Positions 23,413 through 31,441 of a DNA stretch of 54,940 nucleotides are shown one piece after another; within the stretch, counting starts at the first letter, position 1; each line of letters starts with the position of its first letter. Source of the stretch: a virus. The position numbers and the translations under genes were made by a program. The stretch spans positions 1-54,940 of the IMG/VR virus record IMGVR_UViG_3300037264_005663; one strand, written 5' to 3'. The notes beneath the pieces are model-generated. The model was not told where the DNA came from, searched no databases, and saw only the letters and a list, made by a program, of their open reading frames with translations.

Positions 23413-24483
23413 GTGAAAACAGGATTCCGGCGGGCGGGGGAACTCCTCGGAGTGGGCCCGACCAGCCGAAAGCGTGACAACTACGATTACCGCAAGGCGA
23501 TCACGACCGACTCGGCGCCGTCAGTTATCCAGGAGGAGGATGCTGACCGCCTCATCGACCTCATCGTGGACGAGTCCAAGACGTGGCAGATGGCGAGTGT
23601 CGTCCGTATGCGTACGCAGGAGAAGATCGTGCGTTACGTCGATCTCACCGACGCCATCATCCGCCCGCGGGTGTGCGGCACCGAACACGACACCGCGTCC
23701 ATCACGGCCAGTGCGTGTACGCTGCACACCCAGGATCTCGTGGTGCAGTTCTACATTTGCGACGACATGCTCGACTACAACCTCGAGGGACCGGAACTCG
23801 AGGCGCACGTGCTCCGCATGGTCGCCAAAAAGATGGCGAACGAACTCGAGATCCTCGCGTGGATGGCGAACACTGACGGCAGCTACTCGACCTCCCTCGT
23901 TCACGCGAGCACTCTCGCCTTGTTCGACGGATGGTACAAGCAGCTGCAGGATGGCCACGTCATCGACGCAGGTGATGCGGTGGACACGTCGGGGCGCGCG
24001 CTCCACGTCTGCAAATTCACCGATCTCATGCGGGCGCTGCCGACCAAGTGGCGAACCGACAAGGGCGCGCTGCGGTACTTCATGCCCGACGACATGCACC
24101 TGGACTGGCAGTCGATCCTCGCCGGCCGGCAGACCGGTCTCGGCGATCAGGTCTTGACTGGTGGTGCGGTGGACAAGTTCGGCGTGACTCCCATTGTGCC
24201 GGTGCCGCTGCTCCCTACCGACCTCACGAACTGCTCGTCTGGATCCTTCGCGCCGGCCAATGGGGCGTTCATGGCGCTGTCGGATCCGGCCAACTTCGTG
24301 CTCGGCATCCAGAAGCAGATGGAGTATGAGCGCTGGCGTGAAGCGCAGAAGGCGCGCACGTGGCACATCTGGAATATCCGCTTCGACGCCAAGATCTGTG
24401 TGCCCGACGCGACGGCGCTGTACGACTGCATGCAGATCGGACCGTGTTCGGATCTCTACTGCCAGGCGCAGGCCTGCGTCTAG
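23413..24483 (+). CDS. Major capsid protein (HK97 fold, predicted)
   Basis: The 356-residue protein sits after scaffold and protease genes. It has the expected size, N-arm (YDYRKAITTDSAPSVIQEED), E-loop-like region and late conserved part (WHIWNIRFDAKICVPDATAL). GTG start at 23413 after a GAAGGGAG site. The C-terminus ends in a four-cysteine cluster (CMQIGPCSDLYCQAQACV), unusual for capsid proteins; it may form disulphides or bind metal. Other virion proteins here share such terminal clusters. Confidence 0.85.
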   Translation: MKTGFRRAGELLGVGPTSRKRDNYDYRKAITTDSAPSVIQEEDADRLIDLIVDESKTWQMASVVRMRTQEKIVRYVDLTDAIIRPRVCGTEHDTASITASACTLHTQDLVVQFYICDDMLDYNLEGPELEAHVLRMVAKKMANELEILAWMANTDGSYSTSLVHASTLALFDGWYKQLQDGHVIDAGDAVDTSGRALHVCKFTDLMRALPTKWRTDKGALRYFMPDDMHLDWQSILAGRQTGLGDQVLTGGAVDKFGVTPIVPVPLLPTDLTNCSSGSFAPANGAFMALSDPANFVLGIQKQMEYERWREAQKARTWHIWNIRFDAKICVPDATALYDCMQIGPCSDLYCQAQACV

Positions 24484-24629
24484 GGAGAACGTCTCTGGGT
24501 TGATTTTCGTCGCGCCGCCGCGCGATAGGAGCGGGGCTTCCTGGTAGGGCCACACCAGGGGCCCCGGCTCCGCCATCTCACCGGGGTCACGGCGGTGGTC
24601 CCTCCGCCCTCCGATAGCGAGACCGAAAA
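24484..24629 (+). terminator. Hairpin-rich gap after capsid gene, possible attenuator/terminator
   Basis: CCTGGT (24540-24545) pairs with ACCAGG (24554-24559), and GGCGG (24591-24595) with CCGCC (24604-24608). There is no run of T, so intrinsic termination is doubtful. It may trim transcription between capsid and downstream genes, or stabilise the capsid mRNA. Confidence 0.35.
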
Positions 24630-25703
24630 GTGAAACAGCGACCGCTTCGCTTACAACTGAAGCGCGGCCTGACATGGAAATCGGGCTCGTATCTGTTTCG
24701 TCGTGGGATGCCGGTCACGATCTCAGACGAACCCACCTACTATCACCTGCTGCGCAGTGGTTACGTCATAGATCCGGACCAGCTCCTGCGGTATATCAAC
24801 CCACGGATGATGCGTCGCGTGCCTGACGGTTCTGAGGTGTTGGTCATGCGTGATATCGGTCTTGGCGATGTACTCATGGTGTCGGTGGCCGCTCGAGCGC
24901 TGGCCGAACAATGGCCGAAACTCAAGATCAGCCTCGCAACAGACAGCCGCTATCTGGAACTGTTCCGGCATGCAGCATTCCTACATCGTGTAGTCGCGAT
25001 AGCCTCGATCGAGGGGCGCCAGGAATATGTGCTCGATCTCCGCGGGTGGTCGGAACGCGCACCACAGCGTCATGTCCGCGATCGTATCGAGATTTTCGGT
25101 GTTGCGCTCGGAGTCGAGGTTCGCGATTTTACGATTCCGTATCGAGTCACACCACAGGAGCAAGAGGTCGCCCTGACCACTCTGGGGGATGCACCACAGC
25201 CCACAGTCGCCCTCGCCATTCGCGGTTCAACTCGCGTGCGCACTTGGCCGATGCGCCACGTGCAGGCGTTCGCTGCGATGGCCGTCGAGCGTGGGTGGGG
25301 TGTCGTGCTGATCGACAACTCTGAGCATGAGTTCCCGGTGGGGGGAATCAAGAACCTTGCCGGAAAGCTGGGGATGCGAGGACTCGCTGCGGTACTCGCT
25401 GAATGCGATCTCGTCGTGGCACCGGACACTGGCATCGTACACCTCGGCGAGGCAGTTGGTACGCCGACACTCGCCATTTATTCGACCATAGACCCCGCGG
25501 TGAGATTGTCGCATTACCAGAACGTGCAGGTGCTCTGGCGCGGCCACGACAGGAACGCCGCCGGCCAGAAGGAGTTGACTTGTTGTCCGTGTTGGGACCG
25601 CGGTTGTCACGACCTACCCTGCCTCGAGGGCATGACGCCGGAGCGCGTGATGGTGAAGGCGTGCGAGATGCTCGAAGGCGCGTCCGTCGCGGTCGGAGGT
25701 TGA
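24630..25703 (+). CDS. GT9 (heptosyltransferase-like) glycosyltransferase within the head genes
   Basis: The 357-residue protein shows the GT9 pattern: VLVMRDIGLGDVLMVSVAA for the N-terminal nucleotide fold, and later AVLAECDLVVAPDTGIVHLG with AVGTPTLAIYSTIDPAVR. GT9 enzymes transfer heptose from ADP-heptose to LPS cores. Its place between capsid and connector genes is unusual. It may glycosylate virion proteins, or alter host LPS during infection. A ~70-residue N-terminal extension is present (SYLFRRGMPVTISDEP). GTG start at 24630. Confidence 0.8.
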   Translation: MKQRPLRLQLKRGLTWKSGSYLFRRGMPVTISDEPTYYHLLRSGYVIDPDQLLRYINPRMMRRVPDGSEVLVMRDIGLGDVLMVSVAARALAEQWPKLKISLATDSRYLELFRHAAFLHRVVAIASIEGRQEYVLDLRGWSERAPQRHVRDRIEIFGVALGVEVRDFTIPYRVTPQEQEVALTTLGDAPQPTVALAIRGSTRVRTWPMRHVQAFAAMAVERGWGVVLIDNSEHEFPVGGIKNLAGKLGMRGLAAVLAECDLVVAPDTGIVHLGEAVGTPTLAIYSTIDPAVRLSHYQNVQVLWRGHDRNAAGQKELTCCPCWDRGCHDLPCLEGMTPERVMVKACEMLEGASVAVGG

Positions 25704-25704
25704 T

Positions 25705-26091
25705 GTGGCACGGGTGACTATCGGCCGCGTGCTCAGTTACCTGGTCGATTCCATAGTCGCTCGGTTTTTCGTGGACGAACAAGTGTTCGTATCGAAGACG
25801 CTCGACTGGGCGGGCGCGATAACCGGATCGACCATCTGGGACCCGACCACAGGAACGAGATTCAACATCACGGACATCGAGATTGGTTGCAGTGCCGCCT
25901 CTACGGTCACAATCTTCGACGAGACCGATGACACAACGAACCGCGTCTGTAAATTCGACCTGTCGCAGTACGGGGGCGTGGTGATTACATATCGGAAGGT
26001 GCGACGCAGTGCTGCGGTAGACAACATCCTGAAGGCGACTTGCTCGGCCGCTGGCGGATACATCACCGTGAGTGGATACGAGTCTTCATGA
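25705..26091 (+). CDS. Small structural protein, possible capsid decoration
   Basis: A 128-residue protein with beta-strand-rich sequence (TGTRFNITDIEIGCSAASTV, GYITVSGYESS). Position after the capsid and the glycosyltransferase suggests a virion surface protein. GTG start at 25705, ATGA overlap downstream. No family recognised. Confidence 0.55.
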   Translation: MARVTIGRVLSYLVDSIVARFFVDEQVFVSKTLDWAGAITGSTIWDPTTGTRFNITDIEIGCSAASTVTIFDETDDTTNRVCKFDLSQYGGVVITYRKVRRSAAVDNILKATCSAAGGYITVSGYESS

Positions 26092-26762
26092 GCCTCGCGT
26101 GGTCGCGCTTCATCATGGACCCGGGGTATAACCCGATGCTTCCGCCGTTCCCGATAGACATGGTAGCAACACAAACCTGGGTCGGGACGTACCAGGGATG
26201 GTACGGATCGCGCGGTACGAACAACGCAACACAGAAGACGTTCGAGGGCGGTTTCGAATTCGATTTCGGTTCCCATGCGACTAATACTGGAGACACCATC
26301 TTCATTCGTGGCTTCAACGTCGTGTCTCCGCTGATGAACCAACCTCTTACAGGATCCATTACCTTGGTGGCCAACATCCATTGTCGCCGCGAGAACTTGA
26401 CTGCTGGTATCACGGTCCGTCCTGTCGCCGCATTCTACGTGTGGAACGCGAACGATACAGTTGGGACGGTATACGCCAATGCGGTTGTGGGGCCGGTGGT
26501 GGGCGCCACGACTTATGGCGCCATCTCGAGCATGTCCTCGCTGCAAGCTGGCGGAGTGACGTTTCCCGCGGGCTGTCGATTTGGTGTTGATTTGTATTAC
26601 AGAGTGCAGAATGTGTCGGCTGGTGGGATTTTCGGTCGGTACGCGTACATGCAATTCGGAGACGCGACGTTGAACGGCAATTTTGGGGTGTCGGGAGCGT
26701 CCAATCTCAGGATGCTGCAGGGAATCTTGCAGCCAATGGCCGGCGCCTGGGGTGCGAATTGA
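26088..26762 (+). CDS. Unknown virion-region beta-rich protein
   Basis: A 224-residue protein, Gly/Asn/Thr-rich with strand-like repeats (KTFEGGFEFDFGSHATNTGD, YAYMQFGDATLNGNFG). Its composition and place suggest a decoration or fibre protein. Starts at an ATGA overlap. Confidence 0.55.
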   Translation: MSLAWSRFIMDPGYNPMLPPFPIDMVATQTWVGTYQGWYGSRGTNNATQKTFEGGFEFDFGSHATNTGDTIFIRGFNVVSPLMNQPLTGSITLVANIHCRRENLTAGITVRPVAAFYVWNANDTVGTVYANAVVGPVVGATTYGAISSMSSLQAGGVTFPAGCRFGVDLYYRVQNVSAGGIFGRYAYMQFGDATLNGNFGVSGASNLRMLQGILQPMAGAWGAN

Positions 26763-27133
26763 CGCTAGCCGAGATCATAACTCCAATCCGTGGTGTTACT
26801 ATTTCAGTTCGTTTGCGTGCCGGGTCTGAAACTGGGATACAACTCACACACATGGAATACTACGACTGCCGCGCGGCGATTGCTGCCGTGTTCTGCGCGG
26901 TGCCGTCGCTTGGTGATATCAGGGCTGGAGATTTCAGTACCAGAATTCAGGCGCTCCGAACCGCGGCGGTGGTTTACGTTTGTCCAGACGAACAGGACGG
27001 CTTGTCGTATGAATTGACGGCCATCCGATCTGCGGTGGGTTTTGGTCTCATCCTCGAGCATTCCCAAACTGTGGCCGGCCAAGTGAACGACCTCACGCGC
27101 CTCGAATTGCGGGGAGGAGTTGCTCACGCATGA
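26759..27133 (+). CDS. Unknown protein, head region
   Basis: A 124-residue protein with a probable TTG start overlapping the previous stop. It has mixed alpha/beta features and ends RLELRGGVAHA. The frame is open and coupled to its neighbours, but no family is recognised. Confidence 0.5.
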   Translation: MTLAEIITPIRGVTISVRLRAGSETGIQLTHMEYYDCRAAIAAVFCAVPSLGDIRAGDFSTRIQALRTAAVVYVCPDEQDGLSYELTAIRSAVGFGLILEHSQTVAGQVNDLTRLELRGGVAHA

Positions 27134-27624
27134 ATTGGGCAATCTACGAGGTGGGAGCGTCTGTGATCCCGCTCACACTCACCATCGACCAGGAGGGAGC
27201 AGGTGGTGTGGTCGGGAAGTCGCCTACTGTCGCGCTGCGCAACGCCGCGACCAGCAATTCGTACCTCGATTGGGCAGACAGCACGTTCAAGGCAGCGGGC
27301 TGGACTACGAAGTACGCTTCGATGACTGAAATCGAGCGCGGGCACTATCAGCGCATTCTCGACTCGAGCGCGGTTGCGGCAATCGTCGATGAAACTGTCC
27401 TGGCTGCAGAATTCCATGTGGACGACGGGGGCGACGTCGTGGGGGACGATGCGGATCTCCTCGTGTTTACTGACGGGTTCGGCGGTGGTGGTGGCGCGTC
27501 GGCCGCGGCCGTGTGGGATGAAATCCTCGCCGGCCACGTGATCGCCGGAAGTGCCGGGAAGGTCTTGCAGGAGATCCGGATAGAAGAGGAAGAGGACGAC
27601 TTCAGGATGGAGCCCGCGTCATGA
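27130..27624 (+). CDS. Unknown virion-region protein
   Basis: A 164-residue protein. The first ~105 residues look like an Ig-like beta domain found in phage structural proteins (DWADSTFKAAGWTTKYASMT, GHYQRILDSSAV). A Gly-rich linker and AAAVWDEILAGHVIAGSAGK follow, resembling the tails of phage proteins before connectors. ATGA overlaps on both sides. Confidence 0.6.
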   Translation: MNWAIYEVGASVIPLTLTIDQEGAGGVVGKSPTVALRNAATSNSYLDWADSTFKAAGWTTKYASMTEIERGHYQRILDSSAVAAIVDETVLAAEFHVDDGGDVVGDDADLLVFTDGFGGGGGASAAAVWDEILAGHVIAGSAGKVLQEIRIEEEEDDFRMEPAS

Positions 27625-27716
27625 CAACGAACCCACCAAAACCGCCACCGCCTGCTGGAGACGTGCGGCGTGATGTGTTGCGTCCGCCTCCGCCCCCACC
27701 GAAGAAGGATCGATAA
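27621..27716 (+). CDS. Tiny proline-rich protein
   Basis: A 31-residue peptide, nearly half proline (MTTNPPKPPPPAGDV, LRPPPPPPKKDR), from an ATGA overlap to the codon before the connector gene. It may be a linker or leader peptide whose translation couples the flanking genes. Confidence 0.45.
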   Translation: MTTNPPKPPPPAGDVRRDVLRPPPPPPKKDR

Positions 27717-28706
27717 ATGGCCGCCTCCCGCTACAATGCCGAAGTCGGGCAAACCGTGCGGTTGAAGGCGCGATTCGACCAGAACCAGACCACGCTCATC
27801 GATCCCTACGAGATCACACAGGTGGAGATCCTGGATCCAACCGACGCGGTGGTGCAGACCATCCCCGGGGCTTCGGCGGTGCGGGAGTCGCTCGGCGTGT
27901 GGTACGTCGATTACGCCATCGCGGCCGGCGCCACGACTGGCCTGTGGCGAGACCGCTGGACGTGGCGTCCCTACTCTGGCTACGATCTTCGTGTTGGTTC
28001 AAGTAGCTTCCAGGTGTTCCCGGCAGGAACATTCTCCGCGGCCGAGGGATACCTGACGGTGGCGCAGATCCACGACTTGGGATTTATCGATTCTTCGAGT
28101 CCACTCACCGACGCACAGATCGATTATCTCTCGCGTTTGGCTACCACGTTTATCGAGCGCGCGCTGGGCCAGGTGTTTCGATCCTTCGCTGGCGCCGTCG
28201 ATGTCGATGGTACAGGGCGCCCGTTCCTGCATATGCCGAGTTCGCACTGGGTGCGCAGCCTCACGAACATCGTCAACCTGGACACCGGAGAGTCCATCGA
28301 CGTCACGCCGTTGCGATTCCGCGGCGCCGAAATTTTCCACCGCGACTGGCGCCCGTGGCCTCACCGTTACGAGAGCCCGCCATATCTGGGGTGTGTGACG
28401 CAGGACGTTTTCCCGCGCGGGCACAAGAACATTAGAGTCACTGGGACTTTCGGCCAATTCGAATCGCCACCGGTGGATCTCCAGCATGCGGTGGGTGTCA
28501 TGGTGAAGTACGCCGGGATGGACGACACAGTGACGGCACCCTGGATACTCAACTATACAAGCGAAGGCGTGGACGGCCAGCAGGTGAGCTATCGCGACAT
28601 GGACCCGGACAGTCGCAAGAAGGCACTCACTGGGATTGCGGAAGTGGACGCGATTCTCAACAATTACTACAACCGCCGGCCGCGCATTCGGTCGTTGGTA
28701 CGATGA
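27717..28706 (+). CDS. Head-tail connector (adaptor) protein
   Basis: The 329-residue protein has an N-terminal beta-rich domain (residues 1-100) and a gp6-like connector helical region (LTDAQIDYLSRLATTFIERA). It ends DMDPDSRKKALTGIAEVDAI and NNYYNRRPRI, typical of head completion proteins. It follows the previous stop directly, with AAGAAGG as ribosome site. Tandem order with the next genes fits the connector-stopper-neck series. Confidence 0.7.
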   Translation: MAASRYNAEVGQTVRLKARFDQNQTTLIDPYEITQVEILDPTDAVVQTIPGASAVRESLGVWYVDYAIAAGATTGLWRDRWTWRPYSGYDLRVGSSSFQVFPAGTFSAAEGYLTVAQIHDLGFIDSSSPLTDAQIDYLSRLATTFIERALGQVFRSFAGAVDVDGTGRPFLHMPSSHWVRSLTNIVNLDTGESIDVTPLRFRGAEIFHRDWRPWPHRYESPPYLGCVTQDVFPRGHKNIRVTGTFGQFESPPVDLQHAVGVMVKYAGMDDTVTAPWILNYTSEGVDGQQVSYRDMDPDSRKKALTGIAEVDAILNNYYNRRPRIRSLVR

Positions 28707-28825
28707 GTTTCAATCCGGCATGCAATGAGCACGCGGCGCTTCACGATCCGTGGCACCGGTGGTGTCTGCGGTGTTGGCTCGAGCGGAGGGGCATCTATTG
28801 GTCTTTTGTGCCCTGGAGGGTGTAG
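28703..28825 (+). CDS. Small Cys/His/Trp-rich protein
   Basis: A 40-residue protein (CNEHAALHDPWHRWCLRCW) with C-x2-H...H...C-x2-C spacing that fits one zinc site. ATGA overlap with the connector gene. Similar phage peptides occur near connector genes. Function unknown. Confidence 0.5.
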   Translation: MSFNPACNEHAALHDPWHRWCLRCWLERRGIYWSFVPWRV

Positions 28826-28828
28826 GCT

Positions 28829-29182
28829 GTGCCCCGTCATCGTGGCTTGCTCAGAAACGAGCGAGTACAGATCTGGCGCCGGGCAACGACGGAAGATGGG
28901 ATGTGTGGGGTTTATCCGTCGTTCACGCTCGCGATCTCTCGGTATCTGTGCAGGATCTGGTGGCCGGAGACGGAGAAGGAGCGCCACGACCAGGGCGAGG
29001 AGAAAATCGAGGGACCGTCGATGTTCGGGGACCCCGCAGATATTCGCGAGGGTGACAAGGTGATCAGGACCAGTGGCCAGGAGTATCTGGTTACATCTGT
29101 GCGGAAACCATTGGATGGCAGGGTCATTCACCACCAGCGGTGTCTGCTCCGGAGGATGGATGGGGGAAGTTCGGCGAACTAG
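28829..29182 (+). CDS. Head-tail stopper-like protein
   Basis: A 117-residue protein starting GTG 28829 (LLRNERVQIWRRATTEDG...). A later GDKVIRTSGQEYLVTSVRKP forms a small beta-barrel-like element, as in SPP1 gp16-type stoppers. Its place between adaptor and neck genes agrees. Confidence 0.65.
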   Translation: MPRHRGLLRNERVQIWRRATTEDGMCGVYPSFTLAISRYLCRIWWPETEKERHDQGEEKIEGPSMFGDPADIREGDKVIRTSGQEYLVTSVRKPLDGRVIHHQRCLLRRMDGGSSAN

Positions 29183-29567
29183 CCGATTCCAGCAACTCGG
29201 CGAGCACATGAAACGCGCCGGCGGGCCTATCTGTTTTCAGGCGGGACAAATCGTGCTTACTGCGGCGAAACAGAAAATCACTACCAAAGACTTCATCGTG
29301 TCGGGGACCTTGCACCGCATTGGGTTCGTATCTCCCCCGGTATTTTTCGAGGGGATAAGTGATGCGCATTGGCGGGTGCAGGTTTCCTTTCCGCTCGAGT
29401 ACGCGCCATGGATTGAGTTCGGCGTGCGGGATGATCCGCGATATGGACGTGTGGTCATGCGCTCGAAAAATCCTGGTTACCTGTTCGAGACGGCGCTCGA
29501 GCAACAAGACCGCGTGCAGTCGTTCATTGCCAGCTCGTATCGAGCCACCATGAGGAGTTTCCGTTGA
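29160..29567 (+). CDS. HK97 gp10-like neck/minor tail protein
   Basis: A 135-residue protein with GTLHRIGFVSPPVFFEGISD, then YAPWIEFGVRDD and GYLFETALEQQ, the pattern of gp10-family proteins that act in head-tail joining. ATG 29160 follows GGAGG. Overlaps the previous gene and abuts the tail terminator. Confidence 0.7.
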   Translation: MGEVRRTSRFQQLGEHMKRAGGPICFQAGQIVLTAAKQKITTKDFIVSGTLHRIGFVSPPVFFEGISDAHWRVQVSFPLEYAPWIEFGVRDDPRYGRVVMRSKNPGYLFETALEQQDRVQSFIASSYRATMRSFR

Positions 29568-30064
29568 TTTACAATCCGATACGGGACCTCCTTGGACACA
29601 TCTGCGACACCATGGGCGAGTGTGACGAATTGGCCGACATCCTCGATTCAGCGGATGGGGTGCGGCGGATACAGCGCGGATTGGAGGCACCATGGGAGAA
29701 TGTGATTTGTTATGGCAAAGCCATCCGGACGAGGCCGTTCGCCCAGAGTCAGCCCATCTGGCGGGTGAGCGTCCTGTTCGTTCCATGGATTCGAGGCGAG
29801 GCGAGTCTCCAGACGTCGGGAGATTTGATTCTCGCCGACATCGAAGCCATCCTCATCCGCATGTGGAATCCGCATCATCCGGCCGATGTGCTGCGGCCGG
29901 ATTGCCAGGACGGCACGTTTAGGCTGATGGACACCAGGTTCGAATTCTCGACGGAACCCGAATTCCAGACGCCAGTGCAGGCCTGGACACAACAGCACCG
30001 AATCGCGTACGATATCGTGGTGCCGACATGTAGGGCAGTGGCACCTTGTTTGACGTGCCCGTAA
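29564..30064 (+). CDS. Tail terminator protein
   Basis: A 166-residue protein with a TTG start overlapping the previous stop. Features such as LFVPWIRGEASLQTSGDLIL and FEFSTEPEFQTP match tail-completion proteins just ahead of the tube gene. The C-terminus is CRAVAPCLTCP, a CxxC cluster repeated in other virion proteins here. Confidence 0.65.
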   Translation: MIYNPIRDLLGHICDTMGECDELADILDSADGVRRIQRGLEAPWENVICYGKAIRTRPFAQSQPIWRVSVLFVPWIRGEASLQTSGDLILADIEAILIRMWNPHHPADVLRPDCQDGTFRLMDTRFEFSTEPEFQTPVQAWTQQHRIAYDIVVPTCRAVAPCLTCP

Positions 30065-30085
30065 CGGGGAGGAGGACCAACCCCC

Positions 30086-30634
30086 ATGCCGCCTGAAGTT
30101 TGCGTAGATTGCACCGAAGTGGCCAACGACGCCTACACCCTGCACACCGGAGATCTGTACATCTGCGGTCCTGATGGGACAACGACGTCAGTCGGCAACG
30201 TCCAGGTGCTCGCTTTCAACTTCCGCCCGAACGTCGTCGAACACCGTAAAGGTAAGACTGGCGGTCTCGATGCGTTACTTCCACTCACCGAGGACTTCGA
30301 ACTCGTGGTGACGGTAGACGAGATGAACCCGTTCAACTGGGCGACGGCGCTCGGGGTGGACGTGATCGAGACCCAGGGCGGGTGTATCGTTCCCTTCAAG
30401 CGCACGGAGTGCAACCGAGTCTACGGCATCCAGTTCGTCCACACGTTCCCCTGTGGCGACCGCACGCTCACCATCGACATCTGGCGCGCGCTCATCGTGG
30501 CCGAGGTGTCGGTGGAGTTCGGTGAGACGCCGGCCTCGTTCCAACTCACGATCCGGGCCACCGAGTGCGAATCCTCGCATCCGGATGCGCCCTATGGCCA
30601 GATGACCTTCAACGTGGCGTGTCCGACGTCGTAA
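30086..30634 (+). CDS. Major tail tube protein
   Basis: A 182-residue protein in the tube position before the chaperone and tape measure, with own ribosome site (GGGGAGGAGG). Beta-rich sequence: DFELVVTVDEMNPFNWATAL and IWRALIVAEVSVEFGETPAS. The N-terminus has MPPEVCVDC, a CxxC motif. A related protein, with MPCVEC, is encoded at 34270. Confidence 0.8.
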   Translation: MPPEVCVDCTEVANDAYTLHTGDLYICGPDGTTTSVGNVQVLAFNFRPNVVEHRKGKTGGLDALLPLTEDFELVVTVDEMNPFNWATALGVDVIETQGGCIVPFKRTECNRVYGIQFVHTFPCGDRTLTIDIWRALIVAEVSVEFGETPASFQLTIRATECESSHPDAPYGQMTFNVACPTS

Positions 30635-30650
30635 GGAAGGAACCGAACCC

Positions 30651-31130
30651 ATGACGCAAGGTGCCGCGGCGGCGGTGCTCAACATCCGCAAGCCGCTCGA
30701 TCTCTCGGATGGTCGCCGGCTGATGGTCCGACGACTCAAGACCAGGGAGGTCAAAGAACTGGTCGAGCAGGTGGGTGCCGATCTGGTGAGGGCCATGGGT
30801 GGCAGGAGCGCAGTAGTCACTACGTGGGCCGAGATCGCACCACAACTCATCGGGCAATTCGGCGAGACGTCGTTCCAGATGTTCTCGAAGATCTGCTCGT
30901 GGCCGGAACAGGACGATGGACACCTGTCTCCTGAAGAGGTTGGGGATCTCGATGTCGAGGACTACGCCGCCCTCTGTGCCTTGTTCGCCGAGATGCATGA
31001 GGCAGCGATTGCCAATTTTCGGCGAGCTGGCGCGAAGTTCGAAGAGAGGAGGAAGCCCGCCGTCGCGGCCAGCGTATCAGAAGGCGGAAACGGGGCGAAC
31101 CGCTCGAGCGAACCCTCGACCGACTCGTAG
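30651..31130 (+). CDS. Tail assembly chaperone, upstream (G) part
   Basis: A 159-residue helical protein (RLKTREVKELVEQVGADLVR, DVEDYAALCALFAEMHEAAI) in the position of lambda G. It has its own ribosome site and starts 16 bases after the tube gene. A -1 frameshift near 31085 probably yields an elongated product (next entry). Confidence 0.75.
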   Translation: MTQGAAAAVLNIRKPLDLSDGRRLMVRRLKTREVKELVEQVGADLVRAMGGRSAVVTTWAEIAPQLIGQFGETSFQMFSKICSWPEQDDGHLSPEEVGDLDVEDYAALCALFAEMHEAAIANFRRAGAKFEERRKPAVAASVSEGGNGANRSSEPSTDS

Positions 31131-31441
31131 GGGCCGGTTATCGGCTCGACGACTTGGGAGACGTCCCTTATGATGGGTTGCTCGCACTGGCCCGCGAGGC
31201 CGAGGCCAGGCAAAAGCGCGACTTGAAAGCGCTCCTCGTGGTGATCCACGGGAAGCCCAAGGATGTGCACCGCGACCTTACGAGGGCAGAACAGGCCGCG
31301 CTCTCGCGACCCGCGGATGGCAAGCAGGAGCCGGCTGGAGTCAGACTCGGTGATTTGTTCAAGGCCTTCGGGAAACCGAAGGTCCAGATAGTCCCGCGCG
31401 AGGAGATACATGGGCGCCGCGATCAACGTCGGGGGGATTGA
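31088..31441 (+). CDS. Tail assembly chaperone, frameshift extension (T part)
   Basis: The -1 frame is open from 31001 to 31441 and encodes plausible continuous helix from GEPLERTLDRLVGAGYRLDD onward through ALAREAEARQKRDLKALL. No good ATG start exists (only TTG at 31154, without a site). CGGAAAC at 31085-31091 is a candidate slippery sequence, close to the lambda GGGAAAG type but imperfect. The longer GT-like product would recruit the tape measure. Confidence 0.6.
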   Translation, partial: KRGEPLERTLDRLVGAGYRLDDLGDVPYDGLLALAREAEARQKRDLKALLVVIHGKPKDVHRDLTRAEQAALSRPADGKQEPAGVRLGDLFKAFGKPKVQIVPREEIHGRRDQRRGD

